A stretch of DNA of 10,989 nt. It comes from an uncultured Collinsella sp. (lineage in GTDB: Bacteria; Actinomycetota; Coriobacteriia; Coriobacteriales; Coriobacteriaceae). Under the pieces are notes generated by a model. It saw only the letters and a list, made by a program, of their open reading frames with translations. It was not told where the DNA came from and did no database searches. The translations under genes and the position numbers were made by a program. Location: NCBI GenBank assembly GCA_902489855.1, contig CABUBS010000062.1, positions 1 through 10,989 of the forward strand. The letters are read 5' to 3'. How positions within the stretch are numbered: the stretch's first letter is position 1; the number at the start of each line of letters is the position of its first letter. Positions 6,078-10,989 of this stretch are shown here, piece by piece.

Positions 6078-7016
6078 ATGCTGTTTTCCGGTATCATCGC
6101 CGCCCTTACCAGCCTTTTGATTCCCATCATCATCCTGTTGTTGCTGCTCCCCAACGCCTGCTACGTCGTTGAGCAGCAGCACGCTGTGATCATCGAGCGC
6201 TTGGGTAAGTTCAATCGTATCGTCAACGCGGGCTTCCACGTGAAGGTGCCCGTGATTGACCGCAAGGCCGCCACGGTGAGTCTGCGCACCATGAAAAATG
6301 GTTTTGGCATCGACGTTAAGACCCAGGACAACGTGACCATTGGCCTTGAGGTCTCCGCTCAGTACCACGTGAGCTATGACATGGGCGCCGGCCCGGCAGA
6401 TTCGGGCATCTACAAGAGCTACTATATGCTGCAGGAGCCCGTCGACCAGATGCGCGACTTCATCACCGACGCCCTGCGCTCCTCCATCCCCGTCTACACA
6501 CTCGATGAGGTCTTTGCCAAGAAGGATGACATCGCCAAGGATGTCAACGCTACCGTTTCCGAGCAGATGGCCGCCTACGGCTTCACCCTCGTGTCGACGC
6601 TCATCACCAAAATCGCACTGCCGACCGAGGTTGAGAACTCCATGAACGACATCAACGCCGCCCAGCGCAAGCGCGCTGCGGCACAGGAGCTCGCCGAGGC
6701 CGACCGCATCAAGCGCGTCACCGAGGCGACCGCCGAGGCCGAGGCTATGGAAAAGGCGGGCGAGGGCATCGCCAACCAGCGCAAGGCCATCGCGCTGGGT
6801 ATCAAAGATTCGCTCGAGATCATCCAGGAGACGGGTGTCGGCAATGACGAGGCCAACCAACTGTTCATGTTTACGCAGTGGTCCGAGATGATGACGGAGT
6901 TCGCTCGCACGGGTAAAACCTCGACGGTCGTGCTGCCGAGCGACTTTTCGCAGTCGGCCTCGATGTTCGAGCAGATGCTGGCCGCCGGCAAAGTTCAAAA
7001 CGATTCGAAGGAGTAG
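6078..7016 (+). CDS. SPFH/band-7 (stomatin/prohibitin-like) membrane protein
   Basis: The 312-residue protein has one N-terminal membrane segment (about residues 4-25, rich in Ile and Leu). The SPFH domain follows, beginning at YVVEQQHAVIIERLGKFNR with the usual GFHVKVPVIDR. An Ala/Glu/Arg-rich coiled coil spans about 190-235, with the AQRKRAAAQELAEADRIKR pattern of stomatin-like proteins. Such proteins oligomerise at the membrane and often partner with proteases or organise lipid domains. No NfeD-like or FtsH partner is beside it, so the partner is unknown. ATG 6078 has AGGAGA 6 nt upstream; an in-frame GTG at 6057 lacks a comparable site. The rlmH ribosome binding site AAGGAG lies within its last codons, so the two genes are probably coupled. 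Confidence 0.9.
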   Translation: MLFSGIIAALTSLLIPIIILLLLLPNACYVVEQQHAVIIERLGKFNRIVNAGFHVKVPVIDRKAATVSLRTMKNGFGIDVKTQDNVTIGLEVSAQYHVSYDMGAGPADSGIYKSYYMLQEPVDQMRDFITDALRSSIPVYTLDEVFAKKDDIAKDVNATVSEQMAAYGFTLVSTLITKIALPTEVENSMNDINAAQRKRAAAQELAEADRIKRVTEATAEAEAMEKAGEGIANQRKAIALGIKDSLEIIQETGVGNDEANQLFMFTQWSEMMTEFARTGKTSTVVLPSDFSQSASMFEQMLAAGKVQNDSKE

Positions 7017-7022
7017 ACGCGC

Positions 7023-7493
7023 GTGAAATACACCGTCGTTTGCGTCGGTAAGCTCAAGGAGCGCTTTTGGAAGGACGCGTGCGCTGAGTACACCAAGCGC
7101 CTAGGTGCCTATGCCAAGGTGGATATCCGCGAGGTGGCCGATATCGACCCGGCTAAGGCGGGCGGCGTGGATGCCGCGCGCGACAAGGAGGGGGCGGCGA
7201 TTCTTGCCGACTTGCCATCTCGAGCGCATTTGATCCTGCTGGCTATCGAGGGCAAGGAGCGCTCGAGCGAGGAGTTTTCGGCGAGGCTCGACGATCTTAT
7301 GCTGCGAGGCAGCAGCGACATTGCCTTTGTAATCGGCGGTTCGGACGGCGTGAGTGATGAGGTGCGCGCCCGCGCCGACGAGATGCTCAGCTTTGGACGC
7401 ATTACCTTGCCGCATAACCTGGCGCGTGTGGTGCTGCTAGAGCAGATTTACCGTGCCTGCAAGATCAGTCGTGGCGAGCCGTATCACAAATAG
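7023..7493 (+). CDS. rlmH: 23S rRNA (pseudouridine-1915-N3)-methyltransferase RlmH
   Basis: RlmH methylates pseudouridine 1915 in helix 69 of 23S rRNA on assembled 70S ribosomes, using S-adenosylmethionine. It is a small SPOUT (trefoil-knot) enzyme acting as a dimer. The 156-residue protein has the full family signature: LLAIEGKE (72-79), FVIGGSDGV (102-110), and the C-terminal knot from LPHNLARVVLLEQIYR through KISRGEPYHK at the very end. The start is GTG 7023 with AAGGAG at 7008-7013, 6 bp after the SPFH stop. Confidence 0.97.
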   Translation: MKYTVVCVGKLKERFWKDACAEYTKRLGAYAKVDIREVADIDPAKAGGVDAARDKEGAAILADLPSRAHLILLAIEGKERSSEEFSARLDDLMLRGSSDIAFVIGGSDGVSDEVRARADEMLSFGRITLPHNLARVVLLEQIYRACKISRGEPYHK

Positions 7494-7566
7494 GTCGGCA
7501 ATACGAAACAATGGCGTGGGACAATACCTTTCGTTTTGAGGAATGTGTCTGAAAGGACTATGAGAT

Positions 7567-8337
7567 ATGAAGATTGGATTTGTCGGTTTTGGCAATATGG
7601 CGAGCGCTATGGCCGATGGCTGGATCGCTGCCGGTGTAGCTGCGAGCGACATGTGCGCCTGCGCGGGTCGCTACGACGCGCTGGTTGAGCGCTGCGAGGC
7701 GCGCGGCATGGTCGCCTGCCACGATGCCGCCGAGGTTGTCGCCGCATCCGATATCGTGGTCGCTGCGGTCAAACCGTACATGATCGAGAAGGTATTCGCC
7801 CCGCTCAAGGATGCTCTTGCCAAAAAGGTCGTTCTGTCGGTTGCCTGGACCTGGGACAGTGCCAAGTGGGAGCAGGTCCTGCCGGGCGTCGCGCATATCT
7901 CGACGGTGCCCAACACGCCGGTTTCGGTAGGCGAGGGCGTCATCGCCTGCGAGAAGGCTTCGACGCTTAACGACGAGCAGCGTGCTGTGGTGCTCGACCT
8001 GCTCGGTAAGCTTGGCGCTGTCGTCGAGCTCGACACAAGCCTGCTGTTTGTGGGCGGCACGGTGGGTGGTTGCGCTCCGGCGTTTGTCGCCATGGCAATC
8101 GAGGCCCTGGGCGATGCGGCCGTTAAGCACGGTATTCCGCGCGTCGATGCCTATCGCATCGTGAGCCAGATGGTGCTGGGCACGGCAAAGCTGCAGCTGG
8201 CAACCGGTCAGCATCCCGCCGCAATGAAGGACGCCGTGTGCTCGCCTGGTGGCGCCACCATCAAGGGCGTCGTCGCACTCGAGGACGCTGGCATGCGCAG
8301 CGCCCTGGTCAAGGCCATCGACGCCACCCTCCAGTAA
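7567..8337 (+). CDS. proC: Pyrroline-5-carboxylate reductase
   Basis: ProC reduces 1-pyrroline-5-carboxylate to L-proline with NAD(P)H, the last step of proline synthesis. The N-terminal Rossmann motif is IGFVGFGNMASAM (3-15), followed by SDIVVAAVKPYMI, and VPNTPVSVGEG at the substrate-binding loop. The dimerisation domain contains TVGGCAPAFV and the signature SPGGATIKGVVALEDAGMR near the C-terminus. At 256 residues it is slightly short but complete. AAAGGA lies 10 nt before ATG 7567; ATG 7560 is out of frame. The upstream 73 bp holds no clear promoter. proA and proB are not in the window. Confidence 0.95.
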   Translation: MKIGFVGFGNMASAMADGWIAAGVAASDMCACAGRYDALVERCEARGMVACHDAAEVVAASDIVVAAVKPYMIEKVFAPLKDALAKKVVLSVAWTWDSAKWEQVLPGVAHISTVPNTPVSVGEGVIACEKASTLNDEQRAVVLDLLGKLGAVVELDTSLLFVGGTVGGCAPAFVAMAIEALGDAAVKHGIPRVDAYRIVSQMVLGTAKLQLATGQHPAAMKDAVCSPGGATIKGVVALEDAGMRSALVKAIDATLQ

Positions 8338-8338
8338 A

Positions 8339-8375
8339 AACCGACCAAAAAGGGACAGGTTTATTTTGGCAGGTT
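8339..8375 (+). repeat. Hairpin unit 1 of a complementary-loop pair
   Basis: AACCGACCAAAA (8339-8350) pairs with TTTTGGCAGGTT (8364-8375), 10 of 12 positions, around loop AGGGACAGGTTTA (8351-8363). The loop is the exact reverse complement of the loop of unit 2 (8473-8485). The outer arms of the two units read in the same direction while the core is inverted. It starts 2 nt after the proC stop. A small GCAGG-TTTTT-CCTGC hairpin (8369-8383) and TGTCCCTT (8389-8396), which can pair with the loop, offer alternative folds. Confidence 0.85.
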
Positions 8376-8403
8376 TTTCCTGCGGTTTTGTCCCTTGAGC
8401 GAA

Positions 8404-8444
8404 AAGCGCCCCGCAACTGGCTCAATTCCAGTTGCGGGGCGCTT
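8404..8444. terminator. 17-bp stem between proC and the convergent small gene
   Basis: AAGCGCCCCGCAACTGG (8404-8420) pairs perfectly with CCAGTTGCGGGGCGCTT (8428-8444) around a 7-nt loop. On the + side the following TTACATTT is a weak T-run; on the - side TTTT follows. It probably acts as a bidirectional terminator for proC and the minus-strand gene, though the stem is longer than usual. Confidence 0.75.
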
Positions 8445-8460
8445 ACATTTGCCCAGATAA

Positions 8461-8497
8461 AACCGACCAGAATAAACCTGTCCCTTTTTGGCAGGTT
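8461..8497 (+). repeat. Hairpin unit 2 of a complementary-loop pair
   Basis: AACCGACCAGAA (8461-8472) pairs with TTTTGGCAGGTT (8486-8497), including one G-U, around loop TAAACCTGTCCCT (8473-8485). The 25-base core 8467-8491 is the reverse complement of 8345-8369 with one mismatch, but both flanks (AAAACCGA and CAGGTT) are in direct orientation. The last two bases overlap the stop codon of the minus-strand gene. Confidence 0.85.
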
Positions 8498-8669
8498 AGT
8501 CCCAGAAGCTGTCTTCCTCGTCCTCGGATTTGGGACCGCGGTCGACGTACATCTTATGGGTGCGCTTCTCCATTACAAAGGCAAGAATCGCAAATAGCAG
8601 GATGCCGCCGGCGAAAAGGATGGCAAAACCGGTGCGGGTGCCAAACAAAAAGGAAAAAACTGCGTCCAT
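8496..8669 (-). CDS. Small single-pass membrane protein (57 aa), unknown function
   Basis: The protein starts MDAVFSFLFG and ends EEDSFWD. Residues about 13-33 form one hydrophobic segment (GFAILFAGGILLFAILAF), followed by a basic MEKRTHK stretch and an acidic tail, which suggests a cytoplasmic C-terminus. AGAAGG lies a few bases upstream of the ATG on the - strand. It is convergent with proC and divergent from serS, sharing the promoter region at 8694-8751. The codons are typical of the window, which supports a real gene. I do not recognise a family. Confidence 0.75.
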   Translation of the reverse strand: MDAVFSFLFGTRTGFAILFAGGILLFAILAFVMEKRTHKMYVDRGPKSEDEEDSFWD

Positions 8670-8693
8670 TGGGTGCCTTCTTGCGTAGTTGAG

Positions 8694-8724
8694 TTGGGTC
8701 GTAAACGCTCATAAGTATATACTT
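8694..8724. promoter_or_regulatory. Divergent promoter with a palindromic -10 for serS and the small gene
   Basis: AAGTATATACTT (8713-8724) is a perfect palindrome carrying TATACT on both strands (8718-8723 on +, 8719-8714 on -). On +, TTGGGT (8694-8699) with an 18-bp spacer completes a serS promoter with a start near 8730. On -, TTGTAC (8740-8735) gives a 15-bp spacer to TATACT or 17 bp to TACTTA. One symmetric element may thus serve both genes. Confidence 0.55.
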
Positions 8725-8729
8725 GCCCA

Positions 8730-8751
8730 TACATGTACAAGGTTGCAACCT
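8730..8751. promoter_or_regulatory. Two further palindromes in the serS leader
   Basis: TACATGTA (8730-8737) and AGGTTGCAACCT (8740-8751) are both perfect dyads, directly after the palindromic -10. They lie around the predicted serS transcription start and over the -35 region of the minus-strand promoter, where a repressor could control both directions. No matching regulator is visible. The 12-bp dyad could also form in RNA. Confidence 0.45.
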
Positions 8752-8780
8752 AAACGGAATGTATATCGCCGGAGGATCTA

Positions 8781-10064
8781 ATGCTTGATATCAAGTTTGT
8801 TCGCGAGAACCCCGATGCCATCGACGCCGCCATGGCCAATCGCCAGACGTCTTGGGACCGCGAGAAGTTCTTTGAGCTCGACGACGAGCGCCGTGCCGTC
8901 ATCACCGAGGTCGAGGAGCTCCAGGCCACGCGTAACGCCGAGTCCAAGAAGATCGGCGCCCTGATGAAGGAGGGCAAGAAGGACGAGGCCGAGGCCGCCA
9001 AGGAGGCCGTGCGCGCCGTCAACGAGAAGATCGACGGTCTGGCCGAGCGTCGTACCGCCCTCGAGCAGGAGCAGTACGACTTCATGGCTCACCTGCCCAA
9101 CATCCCGTGCGAGGCCACCCCGCTTGGCAAGGACGAGGACGAGAACATCGAGCGTCGCCGCTGGGGCACCCCGCGCGAGTTCGACTTCGACTTTAAGCCG
9201 CACTGGGACCTGGGCACCGACCTCGACATCCTCGATTTCGAGCGCGGCAACAAGCTCTCCGGCAGCCGCTTCACCGTTCTCGGTGGCGCCGGCGCTCGCC
9301 TGGAGCGCGCTCTCATCAACTTCTTCCTGGACACGCACACCAGCCGTGGCTTTAAGGAGTGGTGGCCGCCCATCGTCGTCAAGCGTCAGACCATGTTTGG
9401 CACGGGCCAGCTCCCCAAGTTCGAGGACGACGCCTATCACGTCTCGGGCGACAACTTCCTGATCCCCACCGCCGAGGTCGTGCTCACCAACTTGCACGCC
9501 GGCGAGGTTCTGGACGCCGACACCCTGCCGCGCCGCTACACCGCCTTCACTCCTTGCTTCCGTGAGGAAGCCGGTTCCGCTGGTCGCGACACCCGCGGCA
9601 TCATCCGCCAGCACGAGTTCGACAAGGTCGAGATGGTCAAGTTCGCTAAGCCGGAGGAGTCCGACGAGGAGCTCGAGAGCATGACCGCCGAGGCCGAGTA
9701 CCTGCTGCAGCAGCTGGGCCTTCCGTATCGTGTGATTAGCCTGTGCACCGGCGATCTGGGCTTCTCTGCTCGTCAGACCTACGACGTCGAGGTTTGGCTG
9801 CCGAGCTACAACGCCTACAAGGAGATCAGCTCCTGCTCCAACTGCGGCGACTTCCAGGCTCGTCGCGCCAATATCAAGTATCGCGACCCCGAGAACTTCA
9901 AGGGTTCGCGCTACCTGCATACCCTCAACGGCTCCGGTCTGCCGGCTGGCCGCACGATGGCCGCCATTCTGGAGAACTACCAGAACGCCGACGGCACCAT
10001 CACGATCCCCGAGGTTCTGCGTCCCTACATGGGCGGCCTCGAGAAGATCGAGCCGGTCGCGTAG
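8781..10064 (+). CDS. serS: Seryl-tRNA synthetase
   Basis: SerS charges tRNA-Ser (and tRNA-Sec where present) with serine using ATP; it is a class II synthetase acting as a homodimer. The N-terminal long antiparallel coiled coil that grips the long variable arm of tRNA-Ser spans about residues 27-105 (Glu/Lys/Ala-rich). The catalytic domain shows the serine-binding T230-A-E232, motif 2 around FREEAGSAGRDTRGIIRQHEF with R261, and motif 3 NGSGLPAGRTMAAILENYQ starting at N383, with R391. The length of 427 residues is normal. GGAGGA lies 4-5 nt before the ATG. The 5' leader is only about 50 nt, so there is no T-box. A terminator follows. Confidence 0.97.
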   Translation: MLDIKFVRENPDAIDAAMANRQTSWDREKFFELDDERRAVITEVEELQATRNAESKKIGALMKEGKKDEAEAAKEAVRAVNEKIDGLAERRTALEQEQYDFMAHLPNIPCEATPLGKDEDENIERRRWGTPREFDFDFKPHWDLGTDLDILDFERGNKLSGSRFTVLGGAGARLERALINFFLDTHTSRGFKEWWPPIVVKRQTMFGTGQLPKFEDDAYHVSGDNFLIPTAEVVLTNLHAGEVLDADTLPRRYTAFTPCFREEAGSAGRDTRGIIRQHEFDKVEMVKFAKPEESDEELESMTAEAEYLLQQLGLPYRVISLCTGDLGFSARQTYDVEVWLPSYNAYKEISSCSNCGDFQARRANIKYRDPENFKGSRYLHTLNGSGLPAGRTMAAILENYQNADGTITIPEVLRPYMGGLEKIEPVA

Positions 10065-10085
10065 GCAAGCTACATAAGCGATTTG

Positions 10086-10118
10086 ATGGGGCGCTCCTGT
10101 CTGGGGCGCCCTATTTTG
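10086..10118 (+). terminator. serS terminator
   Basis: ATGGGGCGC (10086-10094) pairs with GCGCCCTAT (10106-10114), one G-U, with an 11-nt loop and a TTTT run. It lies 22 bp after the serS stop. Confidence 0.82.
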
Positions 10119-10165
10119 TGCGCAGGCCCATACCATGTCGTGCGGACAGCTCAATAGAAAATACA

Positions 10166-10179
10166 CGAACAAACGTTCT
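10166..10179. promoter_or_regulatory. LexA-like SOS box
   Basis: CGAACAAACGTTCT matches the Gram-positive/actinobacterial SOS consensus CGAACRNRYGTTYC at every position except the last (T for C), with a perfect GAAC-N4-GTTC dyad. It lies 60 bp upstream of the 125-residue gene and beside its likely -35, where LexA would block transcription. No other copy is visible in the window. The call is a motif match, not proof of LexA binding. Confidence 0.65.
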
Positions 10180-10205
10180 GTATACAGCTATCTACCTGCT
10201 ATGCT
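10176..10205 (+). promoter_or_regulatory. Probable promoter of the 125-aa gene
   Basis: TATGCT (10200-10205) is a good -10. TTCTGT (10176-10181) at 18 bp spacing could be the -35 and overlaps the right half of the SOS box. The start would be near 10212, giving a leader of about 27 nt. Confidence 0.4.
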
Positions 10206-10238
10206 TTTGCTAGATAAGAGCGGGAGAAAGGGGATGCA

Positions 10239-10616
10239 ATGGAGTTGTTCGATGAGCGGGTAGTTATGTTCGAGAGCGATGAAGGCGGTGAGTACCTGCT
10301 GGTAACGTGCGAGCCGTCTGGTATGGGTGGCCTGGTGGTTCGGCAGACGAGCGAGGGACCATTGACGCAATGGTGCTATGAGGAGTCGCCGCATGTGGTC
10401 GAGACGTTTGTAGCGTATGAGGGGCTTGTTGCCCTTGAGCACTTCTATGGCGTTGGAACTTCTAACCAGGTGGCTCGAATGTTGAGCATCTCGTTTGCCG
10501 ACTACGATTGTGCCCAGCGGGTGCGGTCGCTCTTGGGGGAGCTTGGCGCCGGGTTCGATGTGATTGAAAAGCCAATCGATCGTACGGGAAGCGTTGGTGC
10601 CCGCGGCGCAGCGTGA
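10239..10616 (+). CDS. Unrecognised 125-aa protein downstream of an SOS-like box
   Basis: I do not recognise a family. The protein is soluble and acidic, with no signal peptide or membrane segment. It begins with beta-like stretches (ERVVMFES, EYLLVTCEP, GGLVVRQTS), continues with PHVVETFVAYEGLVALEHFYGVG, then a helical part with RVRSLLGELGAG. There are two cysteines in the first half and a third near 96, and no obvious catalytic motif. The last residues (GSVGARGAA) look like a disordered tail. An AGAAAGGGG site lies just before ATG 10239. It is monocistronic: serS and its terminator lie upstream and tRNA-Arg with its own promoter lies downstream. The LexA-like box at 10166 suggests DNA-damage control, as an inference. 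Confidence 0.7.
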   Translation: MELFDERVVMFESDEGGEYLLVTCEPSGMGGLVVRQTSEGPLTQWCYEESPHVVETFVAYEGLVALEHFYGVGTSNQVARMLSISFADYDCAQRVRSLLGELGAGFDVIEKPIDRTGSVGARGAA

Positions 10617-10653
10617 CAAATATCTGCCTGGAGAAAAAAGTTTGAGATTGTGC

Positions 10654-10682
10654 TTGACTCTAATGAACTAAAGTGGTTTTAT
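10654..10682 (+). promoter_or_regulatory. Promoter of tRNA-Arg copy 1
   Basis: TTGACT (10654-10659), 17-bp spacer, TTTTAT (10677-10682), ending 12 nt before the tRNA. An A-rich stretch (GAAAAAAG, 10633-10640) upstream may act as an UP element. The geometry matches copy 2. Confidence 0.65.
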
Positions 10683-10694
10683 ATGTCTTGCGCT

Positions 10695-10771
10695 GCGGCG
10701 TTACCTCAGCTGGATAGAGGGTCTGACTACGAATCAGAACGTCATAGGTTCGAATCCTATACGCCGCACCA
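10695..10771 (+). tRNA. tRNA-Arg (anticodon ACG)
   Basis: Acceptor GCGGCGT (10695-10701) pairs with ACGCCGC (10761-10767), with discriminator A and encoded CCA 10769-10771. The anticodon stem is TCTGA/TCAGA with loop CTACGAA; ACG is at 10729-10731, whose A34 is normally edited to inosine to read CGU, CGC and CGA. The T loop is TTCGAAT. Confidence 0.97.
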
Positions 10772-10781
10772 ATTGAACTTG

Positions 10782-10810
10782 AAAGCCTCCGGCAACGGGG
10801 GCTTTTCTTT
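10782..10810 (+). terminator. tRNA-Arg terminator
   Basis: AAAGCCTCCG (10782-10791), loop GCAA, and CGGGGGCTTT (10796-10805) with one G-U, followed by TCTTT. It directly follows the tRNA. Confidence 0.88.
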
Positions 10811-10812
10811 TA

Positions 10813-10838
10813 TGGCGACATCACATGGATTCGAACCT
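10813..10838 (-). pseudogene. Minus-strand tRNA 3'-end remnant behind tRNA-Arg
   Basis: Read on the - strand: G-TTCGAAT-C (T loop at 10835-10829), 5 nt CCATG, 7 nt TGATGTC, discriminator G, then CCA (10815-10813). These are exact tRNA lengths from position 54 to 76. The 5' T-stem (CGAGG) pairs only through GG, and no body follows. It shares the 12-mer AGGTTCGAATCC with the neighbouring tRNA-Arg. The arrangement repeats that behind tRNA-Leu: TTATGG, 11 nt, then the inverted 12-mer. Confidence 0.6.
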
Positions 10839-10871
10839 CGGTCGAGGCGCGGGCGACTTAATCATCACTTC

Positions 10872-10923
10872 GTAAAAATTTTCCAAATTGTCGCTTGACC
10901 CATCGGGGACTCGCGTGCATAAT
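10872..10923 (+). promoter_or_regulatory. Promoter of tRNA-Arg copy 2 with UP-like element
   Basis: TTGACC (10895-10900), 17-bp spacer, CATAAT (10918-10923), ending 12 nt before the tRNA. The A/T-rich tract at 10872-10890 (including AAAAATTTT) lies directly upstream of the -35, as in UP elements of strong stable-RNA promoters. Confidence 0.78.
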
Positions 10924-10935
10924 AATCCGTGCGTT

Positions 10936-10989
10936 GCGGCGTTACCTCAGCTGGATAGAGGGTCTGACTACGAATCAGAACGTCATAGG
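10936..10989 (+). tRNA. tRNA-Arg (ACG), second copy, cut by the window end
   Basis: The 54 visible bases are identical to the first 54 bases of the tRNA-Arg at 10695, including the ACG anticodon (10970-10972). The T arm and acceptor 3' strand lie beyond the window. It has its own promoter, so the two are separate transcription units 241 bp apart. Confidence 0.93.

Noticed and set aside
5892..6998. 368-codon minus-strand open frame over the SPFH gene
   Set aside because: Antisense to a clear SPFH protein and extending into the repeat region; low-complexity His/Gly/Asp composition typical of a shadow.
7503..7534. Possible terminator after rlmH (ACGAAA with TTTCGT)
   Set aside because: Only a 6-bp AT-rich stem with a 20-nt loop and no proper T-run; too weak to call.
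8238..8692. Plus-strand open frames across the hairpin array and small gene (8238-8597, 8432-8692)
   Set aside because: They run through hairpins and antisense to the better-supported 57-aa gene, without ribosome binding sites or plausible protein composition.
8778..10172. 464-codon minus-strand open frame over serS
   Set aside because: Antisense shadow of serS; its composition reflects complemented serS codons and it has no family signature.
10650..10898. 82-codon plus-strand open frame
   Set aside because: It overlaps tRNA-Arg and its terminator entirely.

Overview
The window is a GC-rich bacterial chromosome segment made mostly of translation and housekeeping genes: rsmI, metG, rsmA, tatD, rlmH, proC, serS and three tRNA genes. 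High GC, frequent GAG/GCC/CGC codons, strong AGGAGG-type ribosome binding sites, tRNA genes with encoded CCA ends, and the metG-rsmA-tatD order best suit a Coriobacteriia gut actinobacterium of the Collinsella type. That is an inference from style and gene order, not a database match. All full-size genes read on the + strand; one 57-residue membrane protein reads on the - strand.

Layout. 1-163: leader with a TetR-type palindrome, a -10 box and a hairpin. 164-2113: a GH5-like protein whose expected catalytic acid/base Glu is Thr, followed 6 bp later by rsmI. 2183-3784: metG, with a terminator between it and rsmA. 3892-5659: rsmA and tatD, overlapping. 5703-5789: tRNA-Leu(CAG), a terminator, and a 60-bp direct repeat of the tRNA 3' end plus terminator, enclosing a palindrome-rich spacer and a minus-strand tRNA 3'-end remnant. 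6078-7493: an SPFH/band-7 membrane protein and rlmH, 6 bp apart. 7567-8337: proC. 8339-8497: an unusual array of two hairpins with perfectly complementary 13-nt loops flanking a 17-bp terminator stem. 8496-8669 (-): the small membrane protein. 8694-8751: a divergent promoter region with three perfect palindromes. 8781-10064: serS. 10166-10616: a LexA-like SOS box in front of an unrecognised 125-residue protein. 10654-10989: tRNA-Arg(ACG), another minus-strand tRNA 3'-end remnant, and a second identical tRNA-Arg cut by the window edge.

Most genes serve translation: rRNA methylation on both subunits (RsmI and RsmA on 16S, RlmH on 23S), Met and Ser tRNA charging, and tRNA supply. I see no mobile-element enzyme, CRISPR array or defence system. 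The observations most worth following are non-coding: the complementary-loop hairpin pair after proC, and the repeated pattern in which a tRNA gene and its terminator are followed by an inverted tRNA 3' end with exact T-loop, 5-nt, 7-nt, N, CCA geometry. Next are the SOS-box-linked unknown gene and the GH5 homologue lacking its acid/base.
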